Below the pieces are notes generated by a model. The model was not told the origin of the DNA. It made no database searches and was given only the letters and a program-made list of their open reading frames with translations. Positions 23,493 to 35,601 of a stretch of DNA of 64,000 nucleotides are shown here, in pieces (positions within the stretch are counted from its first letter, which is position 1; the number at the start of each line of letters is the position of its first letter). A program made the position numbers and the translations under genes. Source of the stretch: Schizophyllum amplum (lineage: Eukaryota; Basidiomycota; Agaricomycetes; Agaricales; Schizophyllaceae); NCBI GenBank assembly GCA_007026445.1, contig VDMD01000086.1, positions 1 to 64,000 of the forward strand, written 5' to 3'.

Positions 23493-25090
23493 TCAGTAAT
23501 ACGACCCCGCTCCAGAATAGTTTGACGCCTCCGAAGTTGTCCTGTCAGCCGGCGGCCTGTCTGCATGCTCTACGCCCTCTTCCAGCGTAACGTTCTCTGC
23601 CTGACGACGTGTGTGTTCGATGCTGCCGGGGCCGAAGGCAGGTAATGGCGGTGCGTAAGGCTTGGCGGCGACCGCGGCGCGCCCCGCTGGTATACGCGAC
23701 TGTAGCTCCGATTGCAAGGGTACAGGTTGAAAGTGGACCTGCCGAACGAATTAGTCGATAGCAAAAGGGACAGGGAAACCGCACTTACGGAATCGTTCGT
23801 CTTCTTGTAGTGTTTCAAGAACAAGCTAAGCGTCGCAAGCTCGTCCGCTACGCGACCCTTGCGCAGACCCTTCGCCTCGTCCTTGCCGATGGCGATGCCC
23901 TTGACGCCTTTGCTAGCATCGCGGCTCGCCTCCAGCTCCTTCTTCGCCCACGTCAGCCAGCCGACGGCCTCGCCGCCCTTGTCGGAGCCACCGTTCTCTC
24001 CTGCGTCGATGCCTAGCCATTTGTGCGCCAAGGCGGTGTGCATGGCAGTCTCGTTGTTGAGATACGCTCGCAACGCATGGGCAACGCCTCCTGCGTCCTT
24101 AGAAGCGGCTCCCGGAGTCAAAGCCAGAGCCCGGGCAGTGCCGTATAGTTCAGCGCACTCCAGATGAAGCTTGCCGAGGAGGCTGGGCGACGGATGAGAT
24201 CGAGGAAGGGGCGGACCGGGGGTGACCGCGCTATCGTTCGCCGCCCTTGTGAGAAGCTTGCGGATAGCCAATGTCTGGGCATCACCCAGAGCCATCCTGG
24301 TATACGCATTAGTACTGGCGCAGATACCTCAAGCGTTAGTCAACGTACGCACTTGGCGAGAGCGGTGACGACATCCTTGTGCAGATCGGGTGGTCGCACG
24401 AAGCCTGCGGCGCCGCCGTCACGACTGGCCTCCCAATCGACTAGCACACGTTCGCTGATATGCGCGAACAAACCGCTCGCGCGGCAGAGCAGGCTGACGG
24501 CGAAATTGAGCTTGTCGTCCTTGGCTCGGCGCTCAATGTCGGAGATCGACCGATCGTGCTCGTAGGCGCCGAGCGGGGCGACGACCGCGCGGGCGTGGTT
24601 GGAGAGCAGAAAGGCATAGGTGAGGAGGGAGAAGGCGAGGTCGCCATGTAGGGTGGGGATGTTCATGCGAGGGGAATCCCTGAAGACGTTGGATGAGAGC
24701 GTCGTGCGCCAGCTGAAGACTTGAGCTCGGTTAAGCGTGCTAGTGCAGGCGGACGATAGCGCGTACCTGGCTCCTCCTTCAGCCCGACTTCATCGTGAGC
24801 GACGCAGGCCATGATGCCCAGGAGCTGGGGCAGGTAATCATCGAGGACCTGCTCGAGCGTGAGCGATCGTCGAATCCATCGCAGGGACAACGCACCTTGA
24901 CCTGCTTGAGGTAGTCCCTCTCGACGCCTTCTGTGCGCTTGCTCTCTTTCAGCGCAGCGCGGAGGTTTGCCCTTTGCTGGGTTGCGACAGTTATGTGAGC
25001 AGTGTAGGACTTTGCAGCGCTGTGATCCGTGCAGAAGTCGGCGAACGAGATGGCGCCGGTGGTCGGGAGCTCGTAGAGGTATGTGCTCAT
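23493..25090 (-). CDS. palC: BRO1-domain protein, palC-like pH-response regulator
   Basis: Fungal PalC carries a BRO1 domain and links the ambient-pH (PacC/Rim101) pathway to ESCRT-III at the plasma membrane. Five exons (25090-24896, 24848-24767, 24719-24353, 24296-23789, 23738-23493) join in phase to 465 residues. The N-terminus MSTYLYELPTTGAISF leads into the helical BRO1 fold. Characteristic blocks include YLPQLLGIMACV, LHGDLAFSLLTYAFLLSNHA and LLCRASGLFAHISE. Late in the domain are GWLTWAKKEL and a helix with ADELATLSLFLKHYKKTNDSV. The last exon is a Pro/Ala-rich disordered tail ending SNYSGAGSYY. Length fits PalC (about 450-500). Alix/Bro1 proper is longer, with a V domain that is absent here. 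Other BRO1-only proteins (BROX-like) are the main alternative. Confidence 0.8.
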
Positions 25091-26828
25091 GACAGACAGC
25101 TGAGTCTTGTAGATCTGCCCGTTGCGCTTATGATGATTATCCAAATGTGAGAAGGAGTGCAAAGAGGCCGACAGTGATGGAAGTTCGGGACAAGAGGCTG
25201 TGCCCGAAGCAAGTCCGAACCAAGAAGTATAGGCGTCTCCTATGAGGGATTCCCTACATGACATATTCAGTCTGTCTCTGGCCAGCGGAACGTCCTTCAA
25301 CATGGTAAAAATCGGACTTCAGATATCAAAAGTGTGGCTTCACTGTGATTTGCCCACCAGGGATTCCATACATAGCGGCCGACTTGCGTACTTAGTTGTG
25401 TGCTTTTAAGGCTGAGCGAGACGACTCCTAATATCACCTCCTTACCTTACTTGTACCATTGGCTCATCAAGAAGAGAAGAATAGTCACAATCAAGCCCGA
25501 GCTCGGTTTCACAGCCGATCCGACGCGAGTCGATTGCAGTAGTAATCGACCAGTCCCTGTATACAGGCTCTGGTACAGCATAGAAGCGTGGCGAGCTCGG
25601 AGCATCTCCTTTTTGGTACTCGTGCATGCTACCATTACTACTAGCTGAGCACGGCGGACAAAGTCAATTGGTCAAAGGCGTACTGAGCTGGCATATCCGT
25701 CGATCCAAGAGTATATAGTAAGCTGGCGCTTCGTTGTGCTTGCAGAGCGAGCAAGTTCGCAGAAAACCAAACTTGTTCAAACTTAAAGTCGACTTGCTTT
25801 GTTTGGCTTTGTGTGGCACAGTGTACGCAGCCTTCGGACCGAGAGCCCGATGTGGCGCACACGTCTTCTTGTCCCAAACCTTTAACAAGCACACCACCAT
25901 CGGTCCTTATCTCTCATAGAGCATGGTTGGGATATCTATACTTCCATTCTATAAGCTGGAAGCAGCGTCTGCTCCATGCTTTGCTATGAGTAGGAGCAGA
26001 ATCGTCGCTAAGCCTCCGAAAGCAAGACTCCCGCTCGGGCCGCGCCATCTTGCGTTATATTGAAAGATGTGCCAGCCGGGATCAATCTTGTTCTGCAGTA
26101 CGTCTCGGCCTGCGTACTGTATTCAACACTCTTTTCTTCTTTCTCGTCCTCTTCTCTTCGCCGTCTCGACCTCGTAGCCTCCGTATCGACTCGTATAGCG
26201 AATTCCTCACTCTTGCGTCTTGCGTCACCTCGGTGGCTTCCGCTGTAACACTGAGGAGCGGCCACATTAAAACCGCCCATCTCCCGGCCATGATCCTTCA
26301 CGCCTTCGAAACAATAACGGGGCTTTCCAATGACATGACAGAACATCGCGCACGGTACCTCTCGTAAGGATGCGGGCAAAGCTCGCACTCTACAGCACCG
26401 CTGATTCAGACGCACAATAGAGGAGCTTCCGGCGGACGCCCGGTTGCAGACGGTGAGTTGCGACATAGATGCTTATTCCGCTGATTTAATTGAGAAGATT
26501 GTGCAGACGTGTGCGTTCCCCTTCGAACGCAGTTCCACCCTGCAGGACGCCAATCTAAACAGGACGGCAACCCTTCAATTGACTGCACGCGCGAGTGGAA
26601 ATATCGCAAGCCTCGCCCCGACAACAGACCGCTTCTGGCGGAATAATATCCCTATAGACACCCGAGCGGTCAGATTCAGCATTGCTTGTTTTGATGCCCC
26701 TGCCAATGCACTAAACACTTCATTGCAGCATTGACAACCGCAGTGTTTCTGCGCGCATTACACTGATTTACCGGTCACCGAAGAGGCTACGTATATAAGA
26801 AGCGAACTGGCTTCAAGATAAGCTCAAA
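25091..26828. other. intergenic between divergent genes
   Basis: This 1.7-kb region separates the palC-like gene (-) from the UbiA-family gene (+) and should contain both promoters. Short open frames (such as 26008-26466 on the minus strand) have no recognisable content. A pyrimidine-rich stretch lies at 26100-26180. Confidence 0.5.
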
Positions 26829-28037
26829 ATGTACGCCATCCGCAGGACGACGCATGATGTGGCCAGATTCTCGCGAGAGACGGCAGAAAGCCTCTTGGAG
26901 GCCGCCTATACGCTGTATCTATTTTCTGAATCGAACATCGTCGGGGTTCTCTGTCCTGCGGTGCGTCCAACGCTATGGTTGTACTTTGTTCTCGACTGAC
27001 GCAGGCTTCGCAGATCGCCATGGGAGTTGCCCTTGTCGGAATGCCCGATGCGGCGGCCTTCCTCGAGGGCTTCGTATGGCTGGAGCTGCATCTTCTGGCT
27101 TTCGAGGTATGCGCTCGCACGACAATGCTTAGATGCACTTGACCCGACCTTCTTCCATAGATCATGAACCAGGTATTCCGCCCGCTCCCTCGCTGCTGTG
27201 CCTCGCCTTACGCGGTTTGTCGTAGGTCACCGGAATTGAGGAGGACAAGATCTCGAAGCCCCATCGACCTATCCCTAGCGGACGCATCTCCCCATCCTCT
27301 GCAAGAGCACTGTATGTCTGCGTAGTGACCGCCGCACTCCTCGGGAGCGCGCGCCACGGTATAGCTCCGTTGAGCATCGCCTACGTCCTGGCCATCACCG
27401 TCTACAACGAGGGCGGCCTCGCGCGGTTTTGGTTCCTCAAGTCTGCCCTCGGTGGGCTGGGCTATGTAACCTTCTGCTGGGGTACTGCGATTTGCTTCGG
27501 TGCGTTTGTCATCGGCGCCGCATTCGCGCTGCTGACGCCCTCCCCGTAGGTAACGACGAGCCGCTGACGCGACGCGCGATATGGGCTGTCGCGTGCGAGG
27601 CGCTGATCTTCCTTACAACCGTGCGTCTCCCACGCTCATTGTCACTCAATCAACTAAAACACACGACAGGGCCATGCACAAGACTTCAGGGACCGTGATG
27701 GGGACAAAGCGATCGGCCGTGGGACGCTTGCCCTGCTTCTCCCACAGTCCTTCGCGCGGTGGTCGCTGAGCGCTCTGCTTTTGGCATGGTCCACAGTCCT
27801 GTGGTGCTTCTGGGTTCCGCCGGTGGCATGCATCATAATTGTTTACGGTCTCGCCGGCGCCACAGCAACATCCTTCTTGGTGGATCACTCGCAAGACGCT
27901 GACCAGCGGTCGTATGGCTTGTATAATGTATGTTTTTCATGAAGGCCAGTATCGAGATGCTCATAGAAATGCAGTTGTGGCTTGTGTCGTGCAACGTGCT
28001 TCCATTATTCGATCGTCTGAAAAACTACATCGCATGA
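26829..28037 (+). CDS. UbiA-family prenyltransferase or terpene cyclase, 303 aa, 7 exons
   Basis: Membrane enzyme of the UbiA superfamily, which uses two Asp-rich motifs and Mg to bind prenyl diphosphates. Exons join to 303 residues. The first motif is split: residues IMNQ come from a 12-nt exon (27161-27172), followed by VTGIEEDKISKPHRPIPSG, giving NQxxGxxEDxxxKPxRP. The second motif HAQDFRDRDGDKAIGRG is at about 199-213. Hydrophobic helices such as LYVCVVTAALLG, LGGLGYVTFCWG and VACIIIVYGLAG surround them. The C-terminal SYGLYNLWL is usual for fungal members. These may be aromatic prenyltransferases or, as with fumagillin bergamotene synthase, UbiA-type terpene cyclases. No heme A synthesis or ubiquinone (COX10/COQ2) signature was recognised. 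No other biosynthetic gene adjoins it. Substrate unknown. Confidence 0.85.
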
Positions 28038-28600
28038 TTGGTATTATAGCGTCAAGAACATATAGGAGGTGAACTTCACAGTCTGTCGCAGTCGCCTTGC
28101 GCGCGCTCTGCCGTGTTTGTAGCGCCGGTCGTTAGGAAGAGGTAAATGGGAGGTACCGACATAGTAGAGCATATACATGTGTGTATTTGAGGTATGTAGA
28201 CGAGATTTGAGCTCTTGGAAAGACAAAATGGAGAAACACCACGATTGAAGCGTGGACCCACAACTCCAAACGCCAACAAACAAAGCGTTGTTCTCGTTTG
28301 GTCTCTTCTTCTTCCCCGACATTCGTTCAGAAGCGGTCGTGCAGAAGCGTCTTTGGAGTAAGCCACTCAATTCAAAATGCTACAGATATATAAGTACCGG
28401 TCATCTTACCCTGTCATAGATAGCAAGCGATGAGAAGAGAGACATGAAAGTACGTGGCGCGTATGTATATGTGTAGCGTATACAGGCACTGAGAGACAAT
28501 GGATTATGGACGTGATAAAAGAGGCGAGAAGGATCAAATATACACATAAGTACATAAAGTCATAGTCCGGAGTCGTAAGAGAGAAACATGCGATGATGTC

Positions 28601-31043
28601 CTACCGCGGCCTTGCACCCCCTCGCCGGAAGCCAAGTGCCCCTCCGGGACTGCCTTCGCCTTGACCTTCGAGCTCGAGTCGCCCGATAACTTCCTCGGAT
28701 CCTTGGCTCGTCGTCCCACCTTCGTCAGCAAGTCGACTTGTTGCGCCGCTGCCTCCGGCGCTGGTCGCCCCGCTTCCGCCGGCCCCGCGGCCGCGGCCGC
28801 CCAGGCCGCGCATGCTCTCCATGAACTGGTCGTTCATGGCGCGCAGTCTTGCGTCCACTTCGTCCTCCGTCGCAAGGACACGTCCGGGTGGTGACTGTGG
28901 GGCATCATCGGGTGGCTGTGGCTGAGCAGGCTGTGGGCGGGCAGCGCGGCCGACGTCCCCCGGTGTCAGTGTACGTTCCTCCCCTAGCGGACGTCGCTCG
29001 GACGGTACCGGACGCCGCTCGCGGTCCTCGCCCTGCGGCTCCTCCGGGGACCTCGCTGGCGGCCGCCGCGCGTGCAGCGGCTTCCTGCGGTCAATGTCTT
29101 GCACGAACGCCGAGATGTCGTCGTCGTCCGTCGCAGTGCTGAGGAACGACGAGCCGGGGGCGGGCAGCGTCGGCGCCTGCGATGGCCCCGGCAGCTGCGC
29201 CGCGCTGCCCACGCTCCCTGGTCGACTGGCTCCCGGGCCGCTGCTGCAGCTTCCCGGACGCCCAGGACCGCTTCCCATGCTTCCTGGGCGTCCTGGTCCA
29301 CTTCCTACGCTCCCAGGCTGCCCGCTGCCCATGCTTCCTGGGCGACCGCTTCCGAAGCTACTGGGGATGCCCACGCCGCGGCCGCTGCCTACGCTCCCAG
29401 CGGCCTCGTACCGGTGCCCAAAGGAGCTCGAGTAGCGCTTGCGCGTAGCCACAGGCCGGGCATCGGGCGCGCCTAATTCGGACGTGCGACGCTCGCGCTC
29501 TAGCGGAGATGCTGGGCGACTTCCGGGCGGGCTTGGGGCGGGGCGCAAAGAGGGGCTGGGCAGCGGGCTCGACGGGCCGCGCAGCGACGGACTTGGCGGC
29601 CCGCGGGTCGAGGCGCTTGGCGAGGGCGGGAACTGCGCCGGCGGAAAGGGCTTGGAAGACGACGGCGCCTGCTGTCGACGGGAAGACAAGCCGGGCGAGT
29701 TGCCGAGGCTGCCCGCGACGCCGCCGAGACTTCCCGCGACGCCGCCGAGGCTTCCGCTGACGGTACCCGTCTTGAATGGGTTGATGCTCGGCCGTGCCGG
29801 CGACGCGATGTTCATGGGCGATGAAGGCAGGTCTGGACCAGGCGCGGTCGCTCCGCGTGTGATGATAGAAGGTTCTGGTGTCGTGCGCCGGGTGCTGCTC
29901 TCGCGACGCAGGCGGGCTGCAAGCGATGGTGGATCCAGCGCATGCGAGCGCACGGACGCGGATCCTGAGGCAAGTGAACTTGTGCGCGAGCGAGGTAGGG
30001 GCACAGACTGCCGCGGCGGGGATCGAGCAAGCGGGCTGCTTGTGTGGGGCGGGGAGCGTCCGGAGAGTGGAATGTCGCGCGGCGGCGATCTGGCAAGTGG
30101 CGCGCGCGTGGAGCCGAGGGCCAGCGAGCCCGACGAACCGACGACGCTATCGCGCTGCTGATTCTTGCGAAGCGTGGGTACAAAGTCCGGGCCTTCGGAA
30201 AGGAAGCGCGATGACAGAAGGCTCTCGAGCGATTCGAGCGAGAAGTCCGGGGCGGAGAGATAGTTTACGGAGAGTGAGAACAGACCAGCGGCGTGCGGGA
30301 TTGGGGCGAACGTGTGCGTTGACGTCGGCAACGGTGCTGAGCCTGGCGAGGGAGGCATGTCTGTGCGTAGATGTGAGCGATGTGCGCAGTGCATAGAACG
30401 GGGCACGCACGCAAGCCCATGATGCCATCCCACGCGCCGCTGGCGCTCATGCCAGGTGCTTGGGCTCCAGGGGGTTTCACGCGCAGCTGGATACCAAGCC
30501 CATTGCCTCGCCGGCGCAGCCGCTTGCAGAGGCGCCAGACGGGCAGCAGACGCAGGAGCGAGAACACGCTGCGGAAGAGCGAGATGCCGTGCTTGTACGT
30601 GGTAGCGGCCGGGAGGTCGGGATCGAGCTCGCCGCGAGAGATGAAGGTGAGCGCCCAGGATTCGAGTACAACAGCTCGCGGGACTGGTTCGACGCGTAGA
30701 CGCGGGGCATCAGCCGCCGCATAGACAAGCGCCTGGTTAGGCGCTGGCGGTACGGATAAGAGGACTTGAAGCTCGAGTGGCGGTGGGTGTGGGGGGATGG
30801 ATACGGCTTTGTAGCGTTCGCGGTCCTCGCGCGAGAGAACCTCCGAGTCTGGGAGCTCGAGATTGAACTGGAGGCGAGGGTCAGCGGGCGGACGTTGTAG
30901 CACATGCAACACTGCGGGGCACGCACCCACTTGTCCGTCTTCCCTGCGCGGCTGTCCGTCGCGCGTCCATGGTTAACGACGTGGGCGAGCTTCGTGTAGA
31001 GGTGCGCCGCTATCTGGTCCGTCTTCTGCTGCTCATTGGACAT
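28601..31043 (-). CDS. ATG13: autophagy-related protein 13 (Atg13), 777 aa
   Basis: Regulatory subunit of the Atg1 kinase complex at the phagophore assembly site. Three exons (31043-30927, 30867-30411, 30360-28601) keep phase and give 777 residues. The N-terminal HORMA domain starts MSNEQQKTDQIAAHLYTKLAHVVNHGR and continues with FNLELPDSE, PLELQVLL, WALTFISRGELDPD and TYKHGISLFRSVFSLLRLLPVW, all typical of fungal Atg13. It ends near FAPIPHAAGLFSLSVNYL. The remaining two-thirds are predicted disordered, rich in Ser, Pro, Gly and Arg. Here belong the Atg17- and Atg1-binding motifs and TOR-controlled phosphosites of this family. Imperfect GSxGSGxGRPGS repeats are encoded at about 29210-29360. 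Start and stop are clear and no break is seen. Confidence 0.92.
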
Positions 31044-33004
31044 CGCCTTCGCGCGTCCACAGCGCTTACTGGCCAACTGCTATGTAGTTGCTCGCGACAG
31101 CAGCCATGCGGTCAAAGCGCGACCGCCACATGCCCCCAGGTGACGCAGTCGCAACTCCCACGCCCTTGTCTGAGTCACCTCTCACTCACTGTGAGTCGAC
31201 GGTGAGTTGGGACACCCATCGATAACAAGGTGACTGCGAGGGACGCACAGTATAGCAACGGCACAGCCCAGGAGAGCTACTAGCGCGCGCTTGCGGCTGC
31301 GAAGCGGCATCTCGGCACACCACCATCGCTGAAGGCGCCACGAGCGCGGCTGCGCGAGTGACCCCTGTCGGTCAGGACTTTGTGAGGAGGTTCGTTGTAC
31401 GGTTGATCGAGGGAAAGTTGGTTCCGCCTGGCTCCCGTCCCGAATATCCACGGATGAGTGTATTGAGTATTGGAGAGAGGCCAGAATGATCGTGATGTGA
31501 AGCAGCAATAAGGCCTGAACGCTGAGCAAGTATGGCGTCGGTTAACGATGAAGAAGCGAAGGGCGACGGGAGGGTACAAGATATAATTGTAAAGATAATG
31601 ATGCATAGTGTCGGACTCGGCAAGGATGTTGACACGACCACATAATGATGAAGTGCGTCGTAGAGTAGGAAGGAGAGGTGGGGTCAAAAGGGCCAGAGCG
31701 TGTATTCCTGGCATTGATGGAAGTGTATGTCCCAAACGAAGCGAGGAGAAAGAGTGAGGTAGCAAGCACGAGAGAGAGCTGACGAGATGTGAGACCAGAT
31801 CAGTCGAGGACTTGGCGCCTGGAGGTCCACCACTTGAACAGGGCGCTGGTCTACCGAAAGAAGGTCAGCGTTGCATAGCCCATGAAGTGATATACGTCGA
31901 GATGAGCCCGAAAGTCACGTTAGAATCAGCCCGAAGATCACGTTTCGCCACAGGTTCAAGAGAGTAGACAGCCAAGTGGTACCCAGGGGAGACGAGTCAA
32001 TCGTGCAATCGGTGAAGCCACCGTCGAAGCGTCAGAGTCCGCGCGCGTAGAGAGCCACATAGGCAGTGTTGTCGTCCTTCGCGCATAATTTTGAGGAGTT
32101 GTGGACCGAGTCCTAAGCGTATGGGAATAGCGGGTACGCGGAGCTGGTTGTATGCGCCCCGAAGGCGCATACATCCGGCTATGCGGCCAGTAAGCGGCAT
32201 ATATCAGCCAACAGACAGTATCCAGTCTAACAATCACAGTCAGAGGGTTATTAAAGGCACAAAAGGTTTCACGCGCACCTGCACGCGGCCGTGCCACCAG
32301 AATAAGTTCGCGCTGCAAGCCGCGCCACCGTGTTCGACTAGAAAGCACAAGCATGAATGTTAATTCCCATAAAGTAGTCGGTCCCGGAGAAGGTTCAAAA
32401 TTCGGATCCTTGCGCACAAGATGGACGCCACTGAGGATAAAGTCGTCGGTCTCCAGTACCAGTCCTCCTAGTGGCCGACAAGCGATAGTGGAAGTTCCCC
32501 AAAGTGCCGCCGGTTCCATGAGATTTCGTGAGAGACGTGGATCAACTGGAGAACATTTTCGCCGAGGGCCGAGATGGGAGGAGGCAAGAGGCATTAGTCT
32601 TGCTGTTTGGCAATATTGACATGTCGGCTCGGAACCAAATGTTGTTTACACTCGCGTGGCTCTCAATGTCATGACGGGCCATCAATGCATCACTACTGAC
32701 CACGTGGTGCCTTTCAACTTCAACTTCAACGTCGAGGTCGCCTCACCCACCTTTCCCGGCTCAAAGGTTGTCTCAGTCGATATCCCGAGGCTCAGAGGAA
32801 GCCACGGTATGTTTTACCTGCCCCTTCCCTATGAAAATCCAACGTGGGCTCCAGGGGCTCAACAGCTCTAAATAAGCGCCGCCACCAGTAGCAGCTACTG
32901 CACGACTGCAGCGACAGTGCAGCACCACAGATGGCGGAAGAACTCACAGATGTGGGTCTACGAAGCTCTGACATGGCTCCACTGGCTTAGCTGACGATTA
33001 TATC
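31044..33004. other. intergenic, nothing recognised
   Basis: Between the divergent ATG13 and NHEJ1-like genes. Several long frames on the minus strand (31280-31765, 31956-32594) lack domain content or splice continuation. Near 31905-31955 a short phrase, AATCAGCCCGAAGATCACG, resembles the preceding GATGAGCCCGAAAGTCACG. Promoters for both neighbours should lie here. Confidence 0.5.
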
Positions 33005-35601
33005 ATGAAGGAACATGCAAAACGCCTCTTAGGCAAGGAATGGTTAGCAAAGACAGACGCGCAAACGTCGACGCCATTTCTTATTGTACGTCCCTTCTTG
33101 GTTCAGTTCCTGCAGAGCTGGTTCCATTCTTACAGCTAACGGGCAGCTCTCCGCTTAACATCTTGGCGATCGTTGTATATTCATAACGTTGATCATGTTC
33201 ACAGAAATTCACAACAAACCCGGCGGATTTGTCTTGTACCGTGATCATCACGGATACCAAGAGTGTTTGGGCCGAAGGTGAGTATTTGCATCTCTCCGAG
33301 CTGTCTTTTGTTTAACCATGACCCTGCTTCAGTGTTGTCGAGTGCTCAGTTTGCACGGCGGTGGCGTCGATGCAACGCCACGCCATCCTCCTCTGAACCC
33401 CTCGACGAGACTGAAGAAGAATCGTGGCGAGCGGCTCGACTCGAGCTCATCAGTCGAGCTCACTCGCTTGCAGCGTTTCCAGAGCTGTCCTTCGAAGTTG
33501 TTCCGACGCGTTACTCAGTAAGTGGCTGCCTTCCTGTCTGCCGCGATCTGGATATCTTAACGCATACCTGATGTTATCGAAGCTGCTTAACAGCCTGTAT
33601 CCTGAAAGGATGAAAGCTGATTTATATTTCTCAGGATTTAGCTGTTCGCATCGAGGCGGAGTCTTTCATCTGGACCTGGGAAACCAATTACGTCGGACAT
33701 CGCATGTCGGCGGACTTGCTCTCTCAACAACTGATATTCCCGCTTATCAGTGTCACCCAACTCGCGTTCGGCGGTCAAGACAATGTCGCGGACATGGCTG
33801 ACAGCAATTTGGAGAAGGTGAGTTCGTGGTCACGCTCTCGTCGTCTACTTCGTCTCGCTATTCTTTGATGAACATGACCTGACTGTTCTACCTATCATCG
33901 TGCAGGCGATAGACAGGACTGCACGCACGGCGCGTCGTACCCCGGACACACATATTCGGAACGCAATGGCCAAGCCTCGTGTCGCCACAAGCCTCCAGCG
34001 AATGAGCGCCATGTTCGGCTTCCTTCAGGATCCTCTCCGTGCGTATCCTACCACTCACGATGACACATACCCCGGGCCTCTTCCCGGCATGTTCTACCAA
34101 TTCCTCTTCCGTCAAAATGCTCTGATGCTTTTGCCACATTTACACTTTTGGCTATAGCTTATCTATCCTTCGCATTGACCTTCCGTGCCCTTCGTATTGG
34201 CCCTTCGCTTCCTTCCTCTAATTTGTACTGATGGTTCTCCTTTAAATCGCCCCGAACGACACTGCTATCTGGCCTGCACCGACTAATTGCCTCGAAAACA
34301 GCGCGCATCGCATCTAGCGCCGAAAAGCCGGACTTGAGCGCGCCGGATGAGCCGCTGCGGAGTGGCAGGCATGACATATCACTGCGTGGACCTGCGTCTG
34401 GACCCGGTGCATTGTCGCGAAAGCCATTGACCCCACCTCCGCGTAGGGAGATGCTTTCGCCTCCCCAGGTAGAAGAACTTTCGCCTCCCCAGATAGAGGA
34501 CCTTTCTCCTCCCCAGATAAAGGATGTCTCGCCTCCTCAGCAGGAGATGCCCTCGCCTCCTCAAGTGTCGTCTCCACCGCCACCGGCCAAGGTGTGTTTG
34601 TATGTCATTTAATGCGAGCGTCCTCGCTCAATGTCCGCGACTCGCTATCTTGCTTCTCACTTGCTTCCTCACCTCATGGCCGCATATCGCACTCCACAGC
34701 GGTCGTTCAGACTCCGCGCTTTTGACTCGCGTGCGATTTGGGCCACGCGCGAACGACTTGGGCTACTCGTGTCCGGATTGGCTTCCTCGCTCTGCTGCCC
34801 TGAAGGGGCTGGCCTCGATGCACGTTCAATGTGCTATACGCTACGCGCTTCTTCGCTCTGTCTCTCTGGTTGGAATTGCGGACTTGGATGGGTGCCGAAC
34901 ATCGATATGACGCGATACCCTCTCATCATCCGCTCTCCCACCTCTCTACTGATCCCGTCTATTTTGACTGGGAACGTCTGAAACTATATGGAACTCGGTG
35001 GTTCTCGACACTCATAAATTACTAGCCGTGTTTTTTTTTCCTTTCCATGGTCATCTGCCGCGCTGGAATGGTTTTCTTGAATTTGCTTCTAACTACGTTT
35101 GCTTTCGCAGAAGGCCCCACTCCCAGCAGCGGAGGACTCCGAGACAGAGTCATCCACCGACGACGAAGCTCCCCACCAAAGAAGGCTGTAGCCGCCAGCG
35201 GCAAAGGCAAGGGCATCGCACTTGAGCCGTCGCCCGATACCGCAGCGCGTCGAGTATCGCTTTCTCCGTCGCCCTCGCCGCCGCCATCTATGAAAGCGAG
35301 GCTCGCTGCCTCCTCCAAGCCTGCCTCTAGCTCTACGAAACCAGCAAGTAGCACGAAGCCCGCAAGTAGCGCGAAGCCTGCGAGCAGGGCCGCGACGGCG
35401 ACCGCTTCCAAGCCAGCGAGCTCAGCGAAGAATGCAGCGGGAAGCAAGCCGGCGAAGAAACTGCGGGTGGACAGTTCGGATTCGGACAGCTCTCCTCCAC
35501 CTGCGAAACGTGCGCGCGCCGTCGAAAGCTCATCAAGCGATGATGATCATCCACGCCGGGGGACTCGACAGCCCCTCAGGCGTGGCGGCAAGCGCTTTTG
35601 A
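33005..35601 (+). CDS. XLF/NHEJ1 (Nej1-like) end-joining factor, with one apparent frameshift
   Basis: Partner of XRCC4-Lig4 in non-homologous end joining. The start MKEHAKRLLGKEWLAKTD at 33005 leads to TVIITDTKSVWAE and a globular head. The conserved IEAESFIWTWETNYVGHRMS follows, the XLF strand-helix block, then a coiled region. Seven exons: 33005-33085, 33205-33277, 33333-33517, 33635-33817, 33906-34038, 34302-34591, 35111-35601. The tail holds about five SPPQ repeats in exon 6, an acidic ETESSTDDE stretch and a basic C-terminus TRQPLRRGGKRF, probably a Ku-binding motif. Exon 7 is one base short of frame: acidic and basic parts lie in different frames around C4 at 35171-35174. One added C would give 478 residues. 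Introns 5 and 6 (263 and 519 nt) are unusually long. The first intron (119 nt) may hide another small exon. Confidence 0.82.

Noticed and set aside
26008..26466. 152-codon minus-strand frame upstream of the UbiA gene
   Set aside because: No domain, no splice continuation and no sign of selection; likely promoter DNA.
28984..30396. Long + strand frames opposite ATG13
   Set aside because: They are antisense shadows of the Ser/Pro/Gly-rich C-terminal exon of ATG13.
26829..31043. Secondary-metabolite cluster around the UbiA gene
   Set aside because: Neighbours are a palC-like gene and ATG13, both housekeeping; no tailoring enzymes are adjacent and the GMC oxidoreductase is 6 kb away with unrelated genes between.
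35047..35601. Separate small gene encoding a Ser/Lys/Pro-rich protein
   Set aside because: It is the last exon of the XLF-like gene: exon phase, the acidic-to-basic tail order and the C-terminal GGKRF motif all fit, apart from one missing base.
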